Source of the DNA: Micromonospora tulbaghiae
GTDB lineage: Bacteria > Actinomycetota > Actinomycetes > Mycobacteriales > Micromonosporaceae
Direction: 5' to 3'
Length of the DNA stretch: 64,000 bases
Assembly: GCF_900091605.1 (NCBI RefSeq)
Contig: NZ_FMCQ01000002.1
Location: 124,001 to 188,000 of the forward strand
How positions within the stretch are numbered: position 1 is the first letter of the stretch; each line of letters starts with the position of its first letter. Under the pieces are notes generated by a model. The model was not told the DNA's origin. It worked only from the letters and a program-made list of their open reading frames with translations, and did no database searches. Below, in pieces: positions 23,605 through 33,045 of this stretch. The position numbers were made by a program, and so were the translations under genes.

Positions 23605-26600
23605 GTGACTGTGCAGTTCCGGGTGCTGGGTCCGCCGGAGGTCGTCCGGAACGGGCGGGTGGTGCCCCTCGGCGGGCCGAAGCAGCAGGCACTTCTCGCC
23701 CTGTTCCTGCTGCGGCCGAACCGGTTCGTCGCCGCCGACTGGCTGGTCGACGCACTCTGGGACGCACGACCGCCGGCCAGCGCCCAGACCACGCTGCGCA
23801 CGTACGTCGCCGGGCTACGGCGGGCCGTGGAGCCGGAACGGTCCCACCGCGAGCCGGCGCGCATCCTGCGCAGCCACCCCCGAGGGTACGAGCTGCGGGT
23901 CGACTCCGACGCGGTGGACGCGACCCGGTTCGGCGCCCTGGTGGACCGGGCGGCGGACGCGCTCGCGGCCGGGCAGCCGGCGGCCGCCGAGCGGACGTAC
24001 ACCGAGGCGCTGGCACTGTGGCGCGGTGAGCCGCTGGCGGGCGTGGCCGACCTGGCCGCGGTGCGGCCGGAGGCGGCCCGGTTGGCCGAGCTGCGGTTGA
24101 GCGCCGAGGAGGGACGGTTGACCGCCGCCGTCGCGGCGGGCCGGCACGCGACGCTGCTGCCGGAGCTGCGCCGGTTCGTGTCGGCGAACCCGCTGCGCGA
24201 GGGCGCCCGGGCGCAGTTGATGCTGGCGCTGTACCGCTCGGGGCGGCAGACCGAGGCGCTCGCCGTCTTCGACGAGGGCCGCCGGATCCTGGCCGGCGAG
24301 TACGGGCTCGACCCCGGTGAGCAGATCCGCACGGTGCACCGGCTGATCCTGGAGCAGGCCGTACCGCCGGACCACAGCAGTCCCGCGGACGCCGGCCACC
24401 CGGTGGAGGCCGGCCGTGCGGCCTGGCCGGAGCGCGACGGCGGCCCGCTCGTGGGCCGGGACGCGGAGCTGGAGCGGCTGCGCGAGGCGCTGGACGCGGC
24501 CACCGGGCACAGCGGGCGGGTGCTGACCCTGGTGGGGGAGGCCGGCATCGGCAAGACGAGCCTCGCCGCGGCGCTCGGCGCACGCGCCACCGCGACCGGC
24601 GTCCCGGTGGTCTGGGGTCGCTGTCCGGACGTCGGGCAGGCGCCGCCGTTCTGGCTGTGGAGCCAGGTGGTACGCGCGCTGGTGGCGATGCCGCAGGCCC
24701 ACGCCACCGGCTCGGCGAGCCGGCTGGACGGATTCGCCGCGGGCGCGCCGAGCGGACCGGCGGACGGTCGCGGCCTGGACCCCACGGCGCGGTTCCAGGT
24801 GTACGAGGCGGTGGCCGAACTGGTGCACGCGGCGGCCCGGGAACGCGGGCTGCTCGTGGTCCTGGACGACCTGCACGCCGCCGACCCGGACTCCCTGCTG
24901 TTGCTGCGGTTCCTGGCCGCCGCCCTGCCCGCGTCCCGGGCGCTCGTGGTCGCCACCCTACGGCCGTACGACGACGATCCGGCCCTGGTGGCGACCGTCG
25001 CCGAGCTGGTGCGCGGGCCCGGCTTCGGTCAGGTCCGGCTCGCCGGTCTGGACGCCGCAGCGGTCGCCGACCTGGTCCGGGACCGCACCGGCGAGGCGCC
25101 ACCGGAGCCGGTCGTGACCCGGCTGGTCACCCGGACCGGCGGGAACCCGTTCTTCCTCACCGAGCTGCTGCGGTCCCGGACCGACCCGGGCACCGACCCG
25201 GAGCTGCCACCGAACATCCGGGACACCGTGCGGCTGCGGCTGGCCGGACTGCCCGGCCCCACCCGGCGATGCCTCGACCTGCTCAGCGTGGCCGGACACG
25301 ACCTGGACCTGGCGGTGCTGGCGGCGGCGCTGGACAGCACCGCCGAGGCGGTCGCCGAGGAACTCGCCCCGGCGTACCCGGCCGCTCTGGTGGTCGAGAC
25401 CGGGCCGGGCGCGCTCGCGTTCCGCCATCCGCTGATCGCCGAGGTCACCTACGCCGAGCTGGTGCCGCCGCGCCGGGCCGCGCTGCACGCCCGGCTGGCC
25501 GCCGCGTACGAGCAGTCGGCCGGCACCGCGCCCGCGGAGCTGGCCCACCACTACGGTGAGGCGGTCGGGCTGGGCCACGGCGAGGATCACCTGCGGTGGT
25601 CGCTGCGCGCCGCCGACGACGCCACCCGCCGGGTCGCCTACGAGGACGCCCTCGGTCACCTGGAACGCGCCGCGCTCCGGCTGGCTCCGTCCGCGCGGGT
25701 CACGCCCGACGCGGCGGTCACCGAGCTGACCGTCCAGTTGCACCGCGCGGCGCTGCTCCAGATGACAGTGGGCATCGGCAGCGACGCGGTCGACCGGGTC
25801 TGCGCCCGGGCCCGCGAGCTGCTGACGCTGGTGGGGCCGGAGACCGACATCCGCCACGCGCTCTGGGTGCTCGGCGAACTGGCCGCCAACCGGGCCGAGT
25901 TCGCGATCTGCGCCGACCTCGCCGGGCGGCTCGTACGGGCGCCCGACGACGGCAGCGGGCTGATCGCCGTCGCCGGTGAGTACCTGCTCGGCGCGATCGG
26001 CTACTTCACCGGTCGTCAGGCCGAGGGCGAGCGGCGGCTCACCGCGGGGATCGATCGGCTGCGTGCCGTCGACCGGGCGCTGCTGCGCCGCGAGGTCGGG
26101 CGACGTCCGGTGCTGGCCTGCCACAACTTCCGGGCGCTCGTGCGCTCGATGCGCGGCGACCCGGCCGGCGCGTGGGCCGACATCGCCGCCGCCGAAGCCC
26201 TCGCCGAGGAACTCGACGACCCGTACGGCCGGGCCAACGCGGCGCTCTACGCCGCCTGGCTGGCGATGCAGGAACACGACGTCGCCGCGGCCGACGCGGC
26301 GGGGCGACGGTGCCGCGACATCGGCCGGGCCACCGGCCTGCCGCACATGACGGCGACCGGCGCGTACTTCCTGGAGTGGGCCGCCGCACGCGGCGGCGAC
26401 CACGGACGGCTCGACGCGATGCGCGCCGCCGCCGAGGAGTTCTACCGGCCCGGGCTGCGGTCCACCCGGACCATCACACTTTGCGCGATGGCCGAGGCGT
26501 ACCTGACCGGCGGCCGTCCGGACACCGCGGCGACGCTGGCCGAGGAGGCGCTGGCACTGGCGGACCGCGTGGGCGAGCACGTCTTCGTGGCGGAGCTGCA

Positions 26601-26709
26601 CCGGATCCGCGGCGCGGCCCGGCGCGACCGCGCGGCGTGGGACCTCGGCGCGCGGATCGCCGCCGACCAGGGCGCCGGGCTGCTGCTGCCCCGGTTCGCC
26701 GCCTTCTGA
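23605..26709 (+). CDS. Large SARP-type regulator: OmpR-like DNA-binding, BTAD, AAA ATPase and TPR-like region
   Basis: A 1034-aa AfsR/SARP-family regulator. Residues 1-90 are an OmpR-type winged helix (FRVLGPPEVVRNGR...LGGPKQQALLALFLLRPNR). Residues about 95-245 are the bacterial transcriptional activation domain ending EYGLDPGEQIRTVHRLIL. Residues about 275-560 are an AAA_16-type ATPase with Walker A GEAGIGKTS and a LVVLDDLHAADPDSL Walker B. The rest is helical repeat. SARPs bind direct heptamer repeats and activate biosynthetic genes. The likely target is the adjacent FAD hydroxylase or an unlinked cluster. The GTG start is chosen by alignment with the family. A hairpin lies just after the stop. 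Confidence 0.88.
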   Translation: MTVQFRVLGPPEVVRNGRVVPLGGPKQQALLALFLLRPNRFVAADWLVDALWDARPPASAQTTLRTYVAGLRRAVEPERSHREPARILRSHPRGYELRVDSDAVDATRFGALVDRAADALAAGQPAAAERTYTEALALWRGEPLAGVADLAAVRPEAARLAELRLSAEEGRLTAAVAAGRHATLLPELRRFVSANPLREGARAQLMLALYRSGRQTEALAVFDEGRRILAGEYGLDPGEQIRTVHRLILEQAVPPDHSSPADAGHPVEAGRAAWPERDGGPLVGRDAELERLREALDAATGHSGRVLTLVGEAGIGKTSLAAALGARATATGVPVVWGRCPDVGQAPPFWLWSQVVRALVAMPQAHATGSASRLDGFAAGAPSGPADGRGLDPTARFQVYEAVAELVHAAARERGLLVVLDDLHAADPDSLLLLRFLAAALPASRALVVATLRPYDDDPALVATVAELVRGPGFGQVRLAGLDAAAVADLVRDRTGEAPPEPVVTRLVTRTGGNPFFLTELLRSRTDPGTDPELPPNIRDTVRLRLAGLPGPTRRCLDLLSVAGHDLDLAVLAAALDSTAEAVAEELAPAYPAALVVETGPGALAFRHPLIAEVTYAELVPPRRAALHARLAAAYEQSAGTAPAELAHHYGEAVGLGHGEDHLRWSLRAADDATRRVAYEDALGHLERAALRLAPSARVTPDAAVTELTVQLHRAALLQMTVGIGSDAVDRVCARARELLTLVGPETDIRHALWVLGELAANRAEFAICADLAGRLVRAPDDGSGLIAVAGEYLLGAIGYFTGRQAEGERRLTAGIDRLRAVDRALLRREVGRRPVLACHNFRALVRSMRGDPAGAWADIAAAEALAEELDDPYGRANAALYAAWLAMQEHDVAAADAAGRRCRDIGRATGLPHMTATGAYFLEWAAARGGDHGRLDAMRAAAEEFYRPGLRSTRTITLCAMAEAYLTGGRPDTAATLAEEALALADRVGEHVFVAELHRIRGAARRDRAAWDLGARIAADQGAGLLLPRFAAF

Positions 26710-26714
26710 CCGGT

Positions 26715-26732
26715 GTGGAGGCCCGCCTCCAC
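26715..26732 (+). terminator. Short hairpin after SARP gene
   Basis: GTGGAGG and CCTCCAC form a 7-bp stem around CCCG, immediately after the stop codon. Confidence 0.4.
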
Positions 26733-26824
26733 GCCGTCTCCACACCCCTTCCACGCCCGGCTGGTGCCCTGGTGGTGTCGGACGGCCGGAGCCGTCCGGG
26801 ACCACGTTCCGAAGGGGCACCACG

Positions 26825-28528
26825 ATGGGATCAGTTCAGCCGCCGGCTCACCAGGAGGTCCAGGAGGTCGAGGTCGCCGTCATCGGCTGCGGGCCGGTCG
26901 GCGCGCTCACGGCCAACCTGCTCGGCGCCCGCGGCGTCACCACGCTCGTCGTCGAACGCAGCGCGGCCCCGCACGGTCAGCCGCGGGCCTTCTCCTGCGA
27001 CGACGAGGCGCTGCGCATCTACCAGCAGGCCGGCCTGCTCGACGAGGTACGCGACGAGATGATCGCGCCGTCGCTGGTCGAGTACGTCAACCGCGCGGGA
27101 CGGGTCTTCGCCCGGATGAAGCTGTCCGAGACGGACTTCGGGTACGGGCACGCGCCGCTGCGCTTCTTCGACCAGCCGCGACTGGAACGCACGCTGCGCG
27201 CCGGGCTGGACCGGTTCCCGCACGTCCAGCTCGCGCTCGGCACCGAACTGGTCGGCCTCACCCAGGACGAGGACGGCGTGACCGTGCTGCTGTCCGACGT
27301 GGCCACCGGGCAGCGACGGGCGGTCCGCGCCCGGTACGTGCTCGGCTGCGACGGCGCCCGCAGCGCGACCCGCGCCGCCGTCCGGATCCCGCTGTCCGGG
27401 GCGAGCTACGCCGAGCCGTGGCTGGCGGTCTCCGGCGACGTGCCGCCCGACGCGGTACGGGTGCCCGACACCACGTTCGTCTGCGACTGGCGACGCCCGG
27501 CGTTCGTCTCTCCCGGCGCGGCCGGCAGTTACCGGATGGAGTTCATGCTGCGCCCGGGTGAGACCGAGGACGAGGTGCAGCGGCCGGAGACCATCGCCGC
27601 ACTCGTCTCGCCGTACGTCGACCCGGACCGGTTCGCCGTCACCCGGGCGGTGGTCTACACCTTCCACCACCTCGTCGCGCAGCGGTGGCGGGAGGGACGG
27701 GTGTTCCTGCTCGGTGACGCGGCCCACCAGATGCCCCCGTTCATGGGCCAGGGCCTGTGCAGCGGGCTGCGCGACGCGGCGAACCTGTCGTGGAAGCTGG
27801 CGCTGGTGCTGTCCGGCGCCGCCGACGACACCGTGCTGGACACGTACGAGACCGAGCGGCGCCCGCACACGGTGGAGATGGCGCGGACGAGCGTCCGGCT
27901 GGGACACGTCTTCCTCGCCCGCAACCGGATCACCGCCGGGCTGCGCGACACCGCGCTCCGGGCGGTCCAGACCGTTCCCCGGGTACGGCGGTTCGTGGAG
28001 CGCTTCGAGTTCAAGCCGGTCCCGGCGTACCGGCGGGGCCTGATGGCCGGCGGGCGGCGCGACGGCGTGGTCGGGACGATGTTCCCCCAGCCGCGGGTCC
28101 TCGTCCCGGGTGCGCCCGGCGAGCGGCTGCTCGACGAGGCGCTCGGCGGCGGCTTCGTCGTGCTGGGTCGCGCCGGCGTGGACAGCCCGCCCGGACCGCT
28201 GTGGCAGGGGCTGCCGGTGCGGTTCGTCGCGGTCCATCCGCCCGGCACGCCGCTCGCCGGCCTGCCGGACCCGCTCGCCGGCCAGCCGGGGGACGGCCGG
28301 CCGGACCGGGTCGACGTCGTGGACGCCGACGGTGTGCTCGGTGGGTGGCTGCGGCGGCACGGCGCCGACCTGGTGGTGCTGCGGCCGGACCGGTTCGTGT
28401 TCGCGCTGGTGCGGCCCGGCGGCGTCGAGCAGGCCGCCCGGGACCTGTCGGCCGCCCTCGGCGTACCGCCCGACGGTCCGGGCGAGCCGCTTCCGAACGG
28501 CTCGGAGGCGGCGGCGCCGGCCCGGTGA
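26825..28528 (+). CDS. FAD-dependent aromatic hydroxylase (PheA/TfdB/MhpA type)
   Basis: A 567-aa flavoprotein monooxygenase. The Rossmann motif is VIGCGPVGALTANLLGARG (residues 19-37), the DG-type motif VLGCDGARS, and the FAD motif FLLGDAAHQMPPFMGQGLCSGLRDAANLSWKL. A C-terminal thioredoxin-like domain is expected after about 400. It most resembles MhpA-like 3-(3-hydroxyphenyl)propionate hydroxylases and polyketide ring hydroxylases; substrate is not assignable. Follows the SARP gene by 115 nt, with AAGGGG before the ATG. Confidence 0.9.
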   Translation: MGSVQPPAHQEVQEVEVAVIGCGPVGALTANLLGARGVTTLVVERSAAPHGQPRAFSCDDEALRIYQQAGLLDEVRDEMIAPSLVEYVNRAGRVFARMKLSETDFGYGHAPLRFFDQPRLERTLRAGLDRFPHVQLALGTELVGLTQDEDGVTVLLSDVATGQRRAVRARYVLGCDGARSATRAAVRIPLSGASYAEPWLAVSGDVPPDAVRVPDTTFVCDWRRPAFVSPGAAGSYRMEFMLRPGETEDEVQRPETIAALVSPYVDPDRFAVTRAVVYTFHHLVAQRWREGRVFLLGDAAHQMPPFMGQGLCSGLRDAANLSWKLALVLSGAADDTVLDTYETERRPHTVEMARTSVRLGHVFLARNRITAGLRDTALRAVQTVPRVRRFVERFEFKPVPAYRRGLMAGGRRDGVVGTMFPQPRVLVPGAPGERLLDEALGGGFVVLGRAGVDSPPGPLWQGLPVRFVAVHPPGTPLAGLPDPLAGQPGDGRPDRVDVVDADGVLGGWLRRHGADLVVLRPDRFVFALVRPGGVEQAARDLSAALGVPPDGPGEPLPNGSEAAAPAR

Positions 28529-28667
28529 CCGGCTCGCCGTCCGGACACGGGCGGTACGACCAGCGGCGGCGCAATCGGCTTCCGTGGACTTATCGAGACC
28601 TCTCATCTCCTTCGACGACTGTGCGTAGCCGTGCCCTCCGGCCGGTGCGCACGGAAAGGTGACAGTG

Positions 28668-31600
28668 ATGCGATCAGGAAGATTCGGCCCGTGGGCCGGC
28701 GCGACAGCGGCCGCTCTGGCCGTGGCGTTGCTCGGTCCCGGGGCGGGCGTGCCCGGCGCGGCGGCGCCGGTCCGGGCCGCCGGCCCGCCGGGAGCGGGCC
28801 TCTCCGCCGGCTGCGAGACGTTCGGGTTCACGGCGATGCCGGCGGTCGCCGGGATCGCCGCTCCTCGTGACGTCGAGGCGGTCGACACCAACCAGAACGG
28901 CTTCGACGACCTGCTCGTCGCGTCGGCGAGCGGTGACGGCGACGTGCACCAGCTCATCGCCGTCGGCAACGGGACGTTCCGTACGTCGGAGACGCCCGGC
29001 GGAGCGCCCGAGGTCTATCCCGCTTCGGGCACGCCGCGCGCCATCACGGTCGGCTACTTCAACCGGGACGCCAAACCGGACTACGCCGTCGCCACCACCG
29101 ACGGGGTGGGCATCTGGTTCGGGACCGCCGGTAGCGACCCGAGGTTCGGTCCCGGAGGGCACGTGCTGGCCGGCCGCAGCGTGGCGGACGTGGCGGTGGC
29201 CGACTTCGACCACGACCTGCTGCCCGACCTCGCCGCCGTCGACCCCGCCGTGCAGAGCGATCCGGACGACGACCGGGTACGGGTGTTCCGCAACCTCAAC
29301 GGCGGCGCCTTCGACGCGAGGTTCCCCCTCGGCGACCAGGCGGCGTACGTCCGGCCCGACTTCCTCGCCGCCGGCGACCTGACCGGCAACGGCGTGCCCG
29401 ACCTGCTGTTCAGCAGCCGCGTGCAGAGCACCGTGTCGGTGATCCGCGACGGCAGCAACAGCCCCGCACCCCGGGTCGAAGGGCTGGGCGAGGCGTGGAA
29501 GCCCGTGATCGCCGACTTCGACCTCGACGGTCGGCTCGACGCGGCCGTCGCGATCCTCGGCGATGACCGGATCCGGTTGTGGAGTGACTTCCGCGACCCG
29601 CCGGCCGGCGGCTTCCCGCCCGCTCCCCGGGAGCTGCCCTCGCTGGACCTGGGCCCGCTGACCCCGGGACGCGAGGGCCCGCACGACGTGGACGTCGCCG
29701 ACGTCAACCGGGACGGCCGTCCGGACCTGGTGGTGGTCGGCTACGCCAGCCGCGCCGTCTACGTCTTCCCCGGCAACGGTGACGGCACGTTCGGCAGCCC
29801 GGCGGTGCTCGCGGCGGGCAGCCGGCCGGTGCAGGCGGCAGTGGGCCGGTTCGACAACAACCAGTCCCTCGACGTGGCCGTCCTGGACGAGGTCGACAAC
29901 ACCCTGCGCGTCTACCTGAACACCTGCACCGCACCCGGGCCGAACCTGACGGTGAGCGGGGTGGAGGCCACCCAGGTGATCCAGGACCTGGGCAACTCCG
30001 TGGACCTGGTCGCGGACCGGCGCACTGTCGTGCGGGCGTACGTCGGCACCGACGCGGCGACGCCGGCGGTGACGGCCGCCCTGCACGGGTTCCGGCCCGA
30101 CGGCACGTCGCTGGGCCCGCCGGTCGCACCGGCCAACCCGGGCCGCCTGCTGGTGCCGGACCGGACGGTACGGCGCGGACAGCTGGGCGGCGGGTTCCTG
30201 TTCGAGCTGCCCACCCAGTGGACGAGCGAGGGAGAGGTCAGACTGCGGGTCGAGATCAACCCCGATCGCCGCGTCACCGAGCCCGACTACCTGGACAACG
30301 TCGTCGAACGCACGGTGCGCTTCCAGGCGTCCAAACCGGTGCGCGTCAAGCTGATCCGGTTCGGTTACCGGCGCGACGGACAGACCGTGCTGCCTCCCGA
30401 GTCCGACCTGGACCGGGCCGAGTCGCTGCTGCGGCGCACGCTGCCGACGAGCCGGCTGGAGGTCACCCGCGCCGACTACCGCGACGACACCCCGTTCTTC
30501 TGGATCGGCGACGACAGCTTCTTTCTCGACGCGCAGGACGCGCGTTCGGTGCTCGAAAGCTACCGGCGGGCGACGGCAGGAACGCGGGAACCCGGCGTCT
30601 ACCACCTGGTCATGGTGAACCGGGACCGGATGGGCGGCGTCGCCGAGAACATCCCCGGGTGGGTGGCGGTCGGCGGATCGCACAACCCCTCGACCATCCA
30701 GCACGAGCTGGGGCACCTGCTCGGCGCCGCGCACGTGGAGTGCACGGACAATCCCGGCGACGAGACCGGGCCCCGGTCCTACCCGTACCCGCGCGGCACC
30801 ATCGGCGGACCGGACCCGGCGAATCCCAGCTTCGCCGGCTACGACATCGGCGACCACTCGGTCGGCGCTCCGCGCCGGGTCGTCTGGGCGCCGGACACCA
30901 GCCCGCCGGTCGCCGACCTGATGAGCTACTGCCCGCGCACGTGGGTCTCCGACGACCTGTGGCGGCTGTGGCGCAACCGGGTCCAGAACCCGCCCGCCCA
31001 GCAGGGCGCGACAGGTGACCTGCTGGCGCTGTCCGGCGCCGTCGGCGACGGGGCCGCCACCCTCACCGGGCAGCGCCTGACCCGCACCACCCAGCGCCCG
31101 GCCACGACGCCCGGCCCGTACGCGCTGCGGCTGCTCGACGCCGCCGGGGCGACGCTCGCCGAGCACCCGTTCACCCCGGCGGCGGCCACCGAGCACGCCG
31201 CGACCCGGCTGTTCCACGAGGTCGTCGACTTCGTCCCCGGCACCCGGCGGGTGACGCTCGTGGACACCCGCGCCGGGCGGGACCTCGCCACGCTCCCGGT
31301 GTCGGCGAGCCCGCCCGTCGTGGCGCTGGCGGGCGAGGCGCCGCCCGCGTCGGTGCCGGCGACCGGGCCGGTCACAGTGGGCTGGACGGCCGGTGACGCC
31401 GACGGCGGCCCGGTCACCGCGAGCGTCCTGTACAGCCCGGACGGCGCCGACGACTGGCGGGTGCTGGCCGCCGGGCTCACCGGGACGTCGTACACGGTGG
31501 ACGCCGCGCAGCTCGCGGGCACCGGCGGCGCGGCGACCGGCCGGCTGCGGGTGCGGGTCACCGACGGGGTGAACACCGCCGACGCGACGAGCGGCCCGCT

Positions 31601-32927
31601 CACCGTCGCCGGCAAGAACCCTTCGGTACGGATCACCGCCCCGATCGGCGGCGCGTTCTTCGCCACCGGGCAGACCGTCACGCTCGCCGCGACCGTCACC
31701 GACCCGGAGCAGGGCGACCTGGACGGATCGGCCGTGCGCTGGACCTCCGACCGCGACGGTGACCTCGGCACCGGCGCCACCCGTACGCCGGGGCAGCTCA
31801 GCGAGGGACGGCACGTCGTCACGGTCACCGCCACCGACGCCGACGGCCTCCGGGCCACCGCGCGTACCGAGGTGACTGTGGGCCGGGTTCTGCCGGCCGG
31901 TGGCCCGCCGGCCGCGGACGCCGGGCCGGACCGGACCGTCGTCGAGGGCGACACCGTCACCCTCGACGCGACCGGCACCACCGACCCGGACGGCGACCCG
32001 GTGACCCTGTCCTGGACCGTGCTCGCCCAGCCGGACGGCGGCGGGCTCGGCGGCGGCCCGCGGCTGGAGGGCCCGGCCGGCACGCCGTCGTTCCGAGCCG
32101 ACCGGGCCGGCACGTACCGGCTGGAGCTCACCGCCACCGACGCCCGCCACGGCACCACCACCGACACGGTGACCGTCACAGTGGCGAACCGGCCGATCGA
32201 GGTGAGCCCGATCGCGCTCGACGAGGAGCTGCGGGTGGCCGGGCCGGTCACCGTACGGGCCACGTTCACCGACCCGGGTGTGCCGGACACGCACCGGTGC
32301 GCGGTCGACTGGGACGGCGACGGTCCGGCCCCGGCCACGCCCGGGGTGGTCACCGGGGAGCGCAACGAGGGCGTCTGCGTCGCCGGCGGTGAGCTGCGGC
32401 CCGGTGTGCACGTCGCGCGCCTCACCGTGACCGGCGACGACGGCGGCACCGGACGGCAGCAGGTACGGATCGTGGTCTACGACCCGTCGGACGTCACTGT
32501 GGCCGGCTCGGGCGCGATCGTCTCACCGGCCGGGGCGCTCAGCGCGGACGTGGCCGCCACCGGGCCGGGGGAGTTCGCCTTCGTCGCGGGCCTGGTGAAG
32601 GGTTCGCCCACGCCGTTCGGCACGACCACCTTCCGGCTGCCGGACCGCGGGTTCACGTTCGCCGGCACGACACACGAGCGCCTGGCCGTCGCCGGGTCGG
32701 TGGGCCGGTACCAGGGCGAGGGCACTGTGAACGGCCGGCCGGGGTACGCGTACCAGCTCACCGTCTCCGACGCGCCCGACGGGCGGGACGTGGACCGGTT
32801 CCGGATCAGGATCTGGGAGAGCGACGGAGGGCGCGTCGTCTACGACAGCGGCCGGGGCGCACCGGACGATCTCGACCCGGCGCACCTGCAACCGCTGAAC
32901 GAGGGCCGCGTCGTGGTCGCCGGCTAG
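28668..32927 (+). CDS. Secreted multidomain protein: FG-GAP/VCBS repeats, CARDB-like, zinc metalloprotease, PKD-like domains
   Basis: A 1419-aa protein with a Sec-type signal peptide (hydrophobic to about residue 38). Residues about 55-420 carry FG-GAP/VCBS repeats (DTNQNGFDDLLV, DVNRDGRPDLVVV and others). Residues 425-545 are CARDB-like (LDNVVERTVRF). Residues about 550-780 hold a zincin domain with HELGHLLGAAH (zinc ligands His679, His683, His689; catalytic Glu680). Several Ig/PKD-like domains follow (DPDGDPVTLSWTV). It is probably an extracellular protease with a beta-propeller and adhesive modules. ATG 28668 has GGAAAGG 8 nt upstream; a GTG at 28659 is in frame. A hairpin follows the gene. 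Confidence 0.87.
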   Translation: MRSGRFGPWAGATAAALAVALLGPGAGVPGAAAPVRAAGPPGAGLSAGCETFGFTAMPAVAGIAAPRDVEAVDTNQNGFDDLLVASASGDGDVHQLIAVGNGTFRTSETPGGAPEVYPASGTPRAITVGYFNRDAKPDYAVATTDGVGIWFGTAGSDPRFGPGGHVLAGRSVADVAVADFDHDLLPDLAAVDPAVQSDPDDDRVRVFRNLNGGAFDARFPLGDQAAYVRPDFLAAGDLTGNGVPDLLFSSRVQSTVSVIRDGSNSPAPRVEGLGEAWKPVIADFDLDGRLDAAVAILGDDRIRLWSDFRDPPAGGFPPAPRELPSLDLGPLTPGREGPHDVDVADVNRDGRPDLVVVGYASRAVYVFPGNGDGTFGSPAVLAAGSRPVQAAVGRFDNNQSLDVAVLDEVDNTLRVYLNTCTAPGPNLTVSGVEATQVIQDLGNSVDLVADRRTVVRAYVGTDAATPAVTAALHGFRPDGTSLGPPVAPANPGRLLVPDRTVRRGQLGGGFLFELPTQWTSEGEVRLRVEINPDRRVTEPDYLDNVVERTVRFQASKPVRVKLIRFGYRRDGQTVLPPESDLDRAESLLRRTLPTSRLEVTRADYRDDTPFFWIGDDSFFLDAQDARSVLESYRRATAGTREPGVYHLVMVNRDRMGGVAENIPGWVAVGGSHNPSTIQHELGHLLGAAHVECTDNPGDETGPRSYPYPRGTIGGPDPANPSFAGYDIGDHSVGAPRRVVWAPDTSPPVADLMSYCPRTWVSDDLWRLWRNRVQNPPAQQGATGDLLALSGAVGDGAATLTGQRLTRTTQRPATTPGPYALRLLDAAGATLAEHPFTPAAATEHAATRLFHEVVDFVPGTRRVTLVDTRAGRDLATLPVSASPPVVALAGEAPPASVPATGPVTVGWTAGDADGGPVTASVLYSPDGADDWRVLAAGLTGTSYTVDAAQLAGTGGAATGRLRVRVTDGVNTADATSGPLTVAGKNPSVRITAPIGGAFFATGQTVTLAATVTDPEQGDLDGSAVRWTSDRDGDLGTGATRTPGQLSEGRHVVTVTATDADGLRATARTEVTVGRVLPAGGPPAADAGPDRTVVEGDTVTLDATGTTDPDGDPVTLSWTVLAQPDGGGLGGGPRLEGPAGTPSFRADRAGTYRLELTATDARHGTTTDTVTVTVANRPIEVSPIALDEELRVAGPVTVRATFTDPGVPDTHRCAVDWDGDGPAPATPGVVTGERNEGVCVAGGELRPGVHVARLTVTGDDGGTGRQQVRIVVYDPSDVTVAGSGAIVSPAGALSADVAATGPGEFAFVAGLVKGSPTPFGTTTFRLPDRGFTFAGTTHERLAVAGSVGRYQGEGTVNGRPGYAYQLTVSDAPDGRDVDRFRIRIWESDGGRVVYDSGRGAPDDLDPAHLQPLNEGRVVVAG

Positions 32928-32948
32928 CCCGCCACCCGCTGTCGCTCC

Positions 32949-32982
32949 GCCGCCCGCCGTCCTTCTCCGGGCGGCGGGCGGC
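32949..32982 (+). terminator. Terminator after secreted metalloprotease gene
   Basis: An 11-bp perfect stem (GCCGCCCGCCG and complement) with a 12-nt loop lies 22 nt after the stop. Confidence 0.65.
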
Positions 32983-33045
32983 AGCCCGTGCGGCGGCTTG
33001 ACCTGAAGCGGACGCGAGGTTCTAGCCTCCTCGCGGAGGTACGGC

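Noticed and set aside
28674..32411. Very long open frame antisense to the FG-GAP metalloprotease, and similar ones elsewhere (for example 6381-8858 and 34999-37734)
   Set aside because: In GC-rich DNA the frame facing the wobble position of a real gene is often free of stops. These frames lack recognisable domains and have repetitive Arg/Gly/Ala composition.
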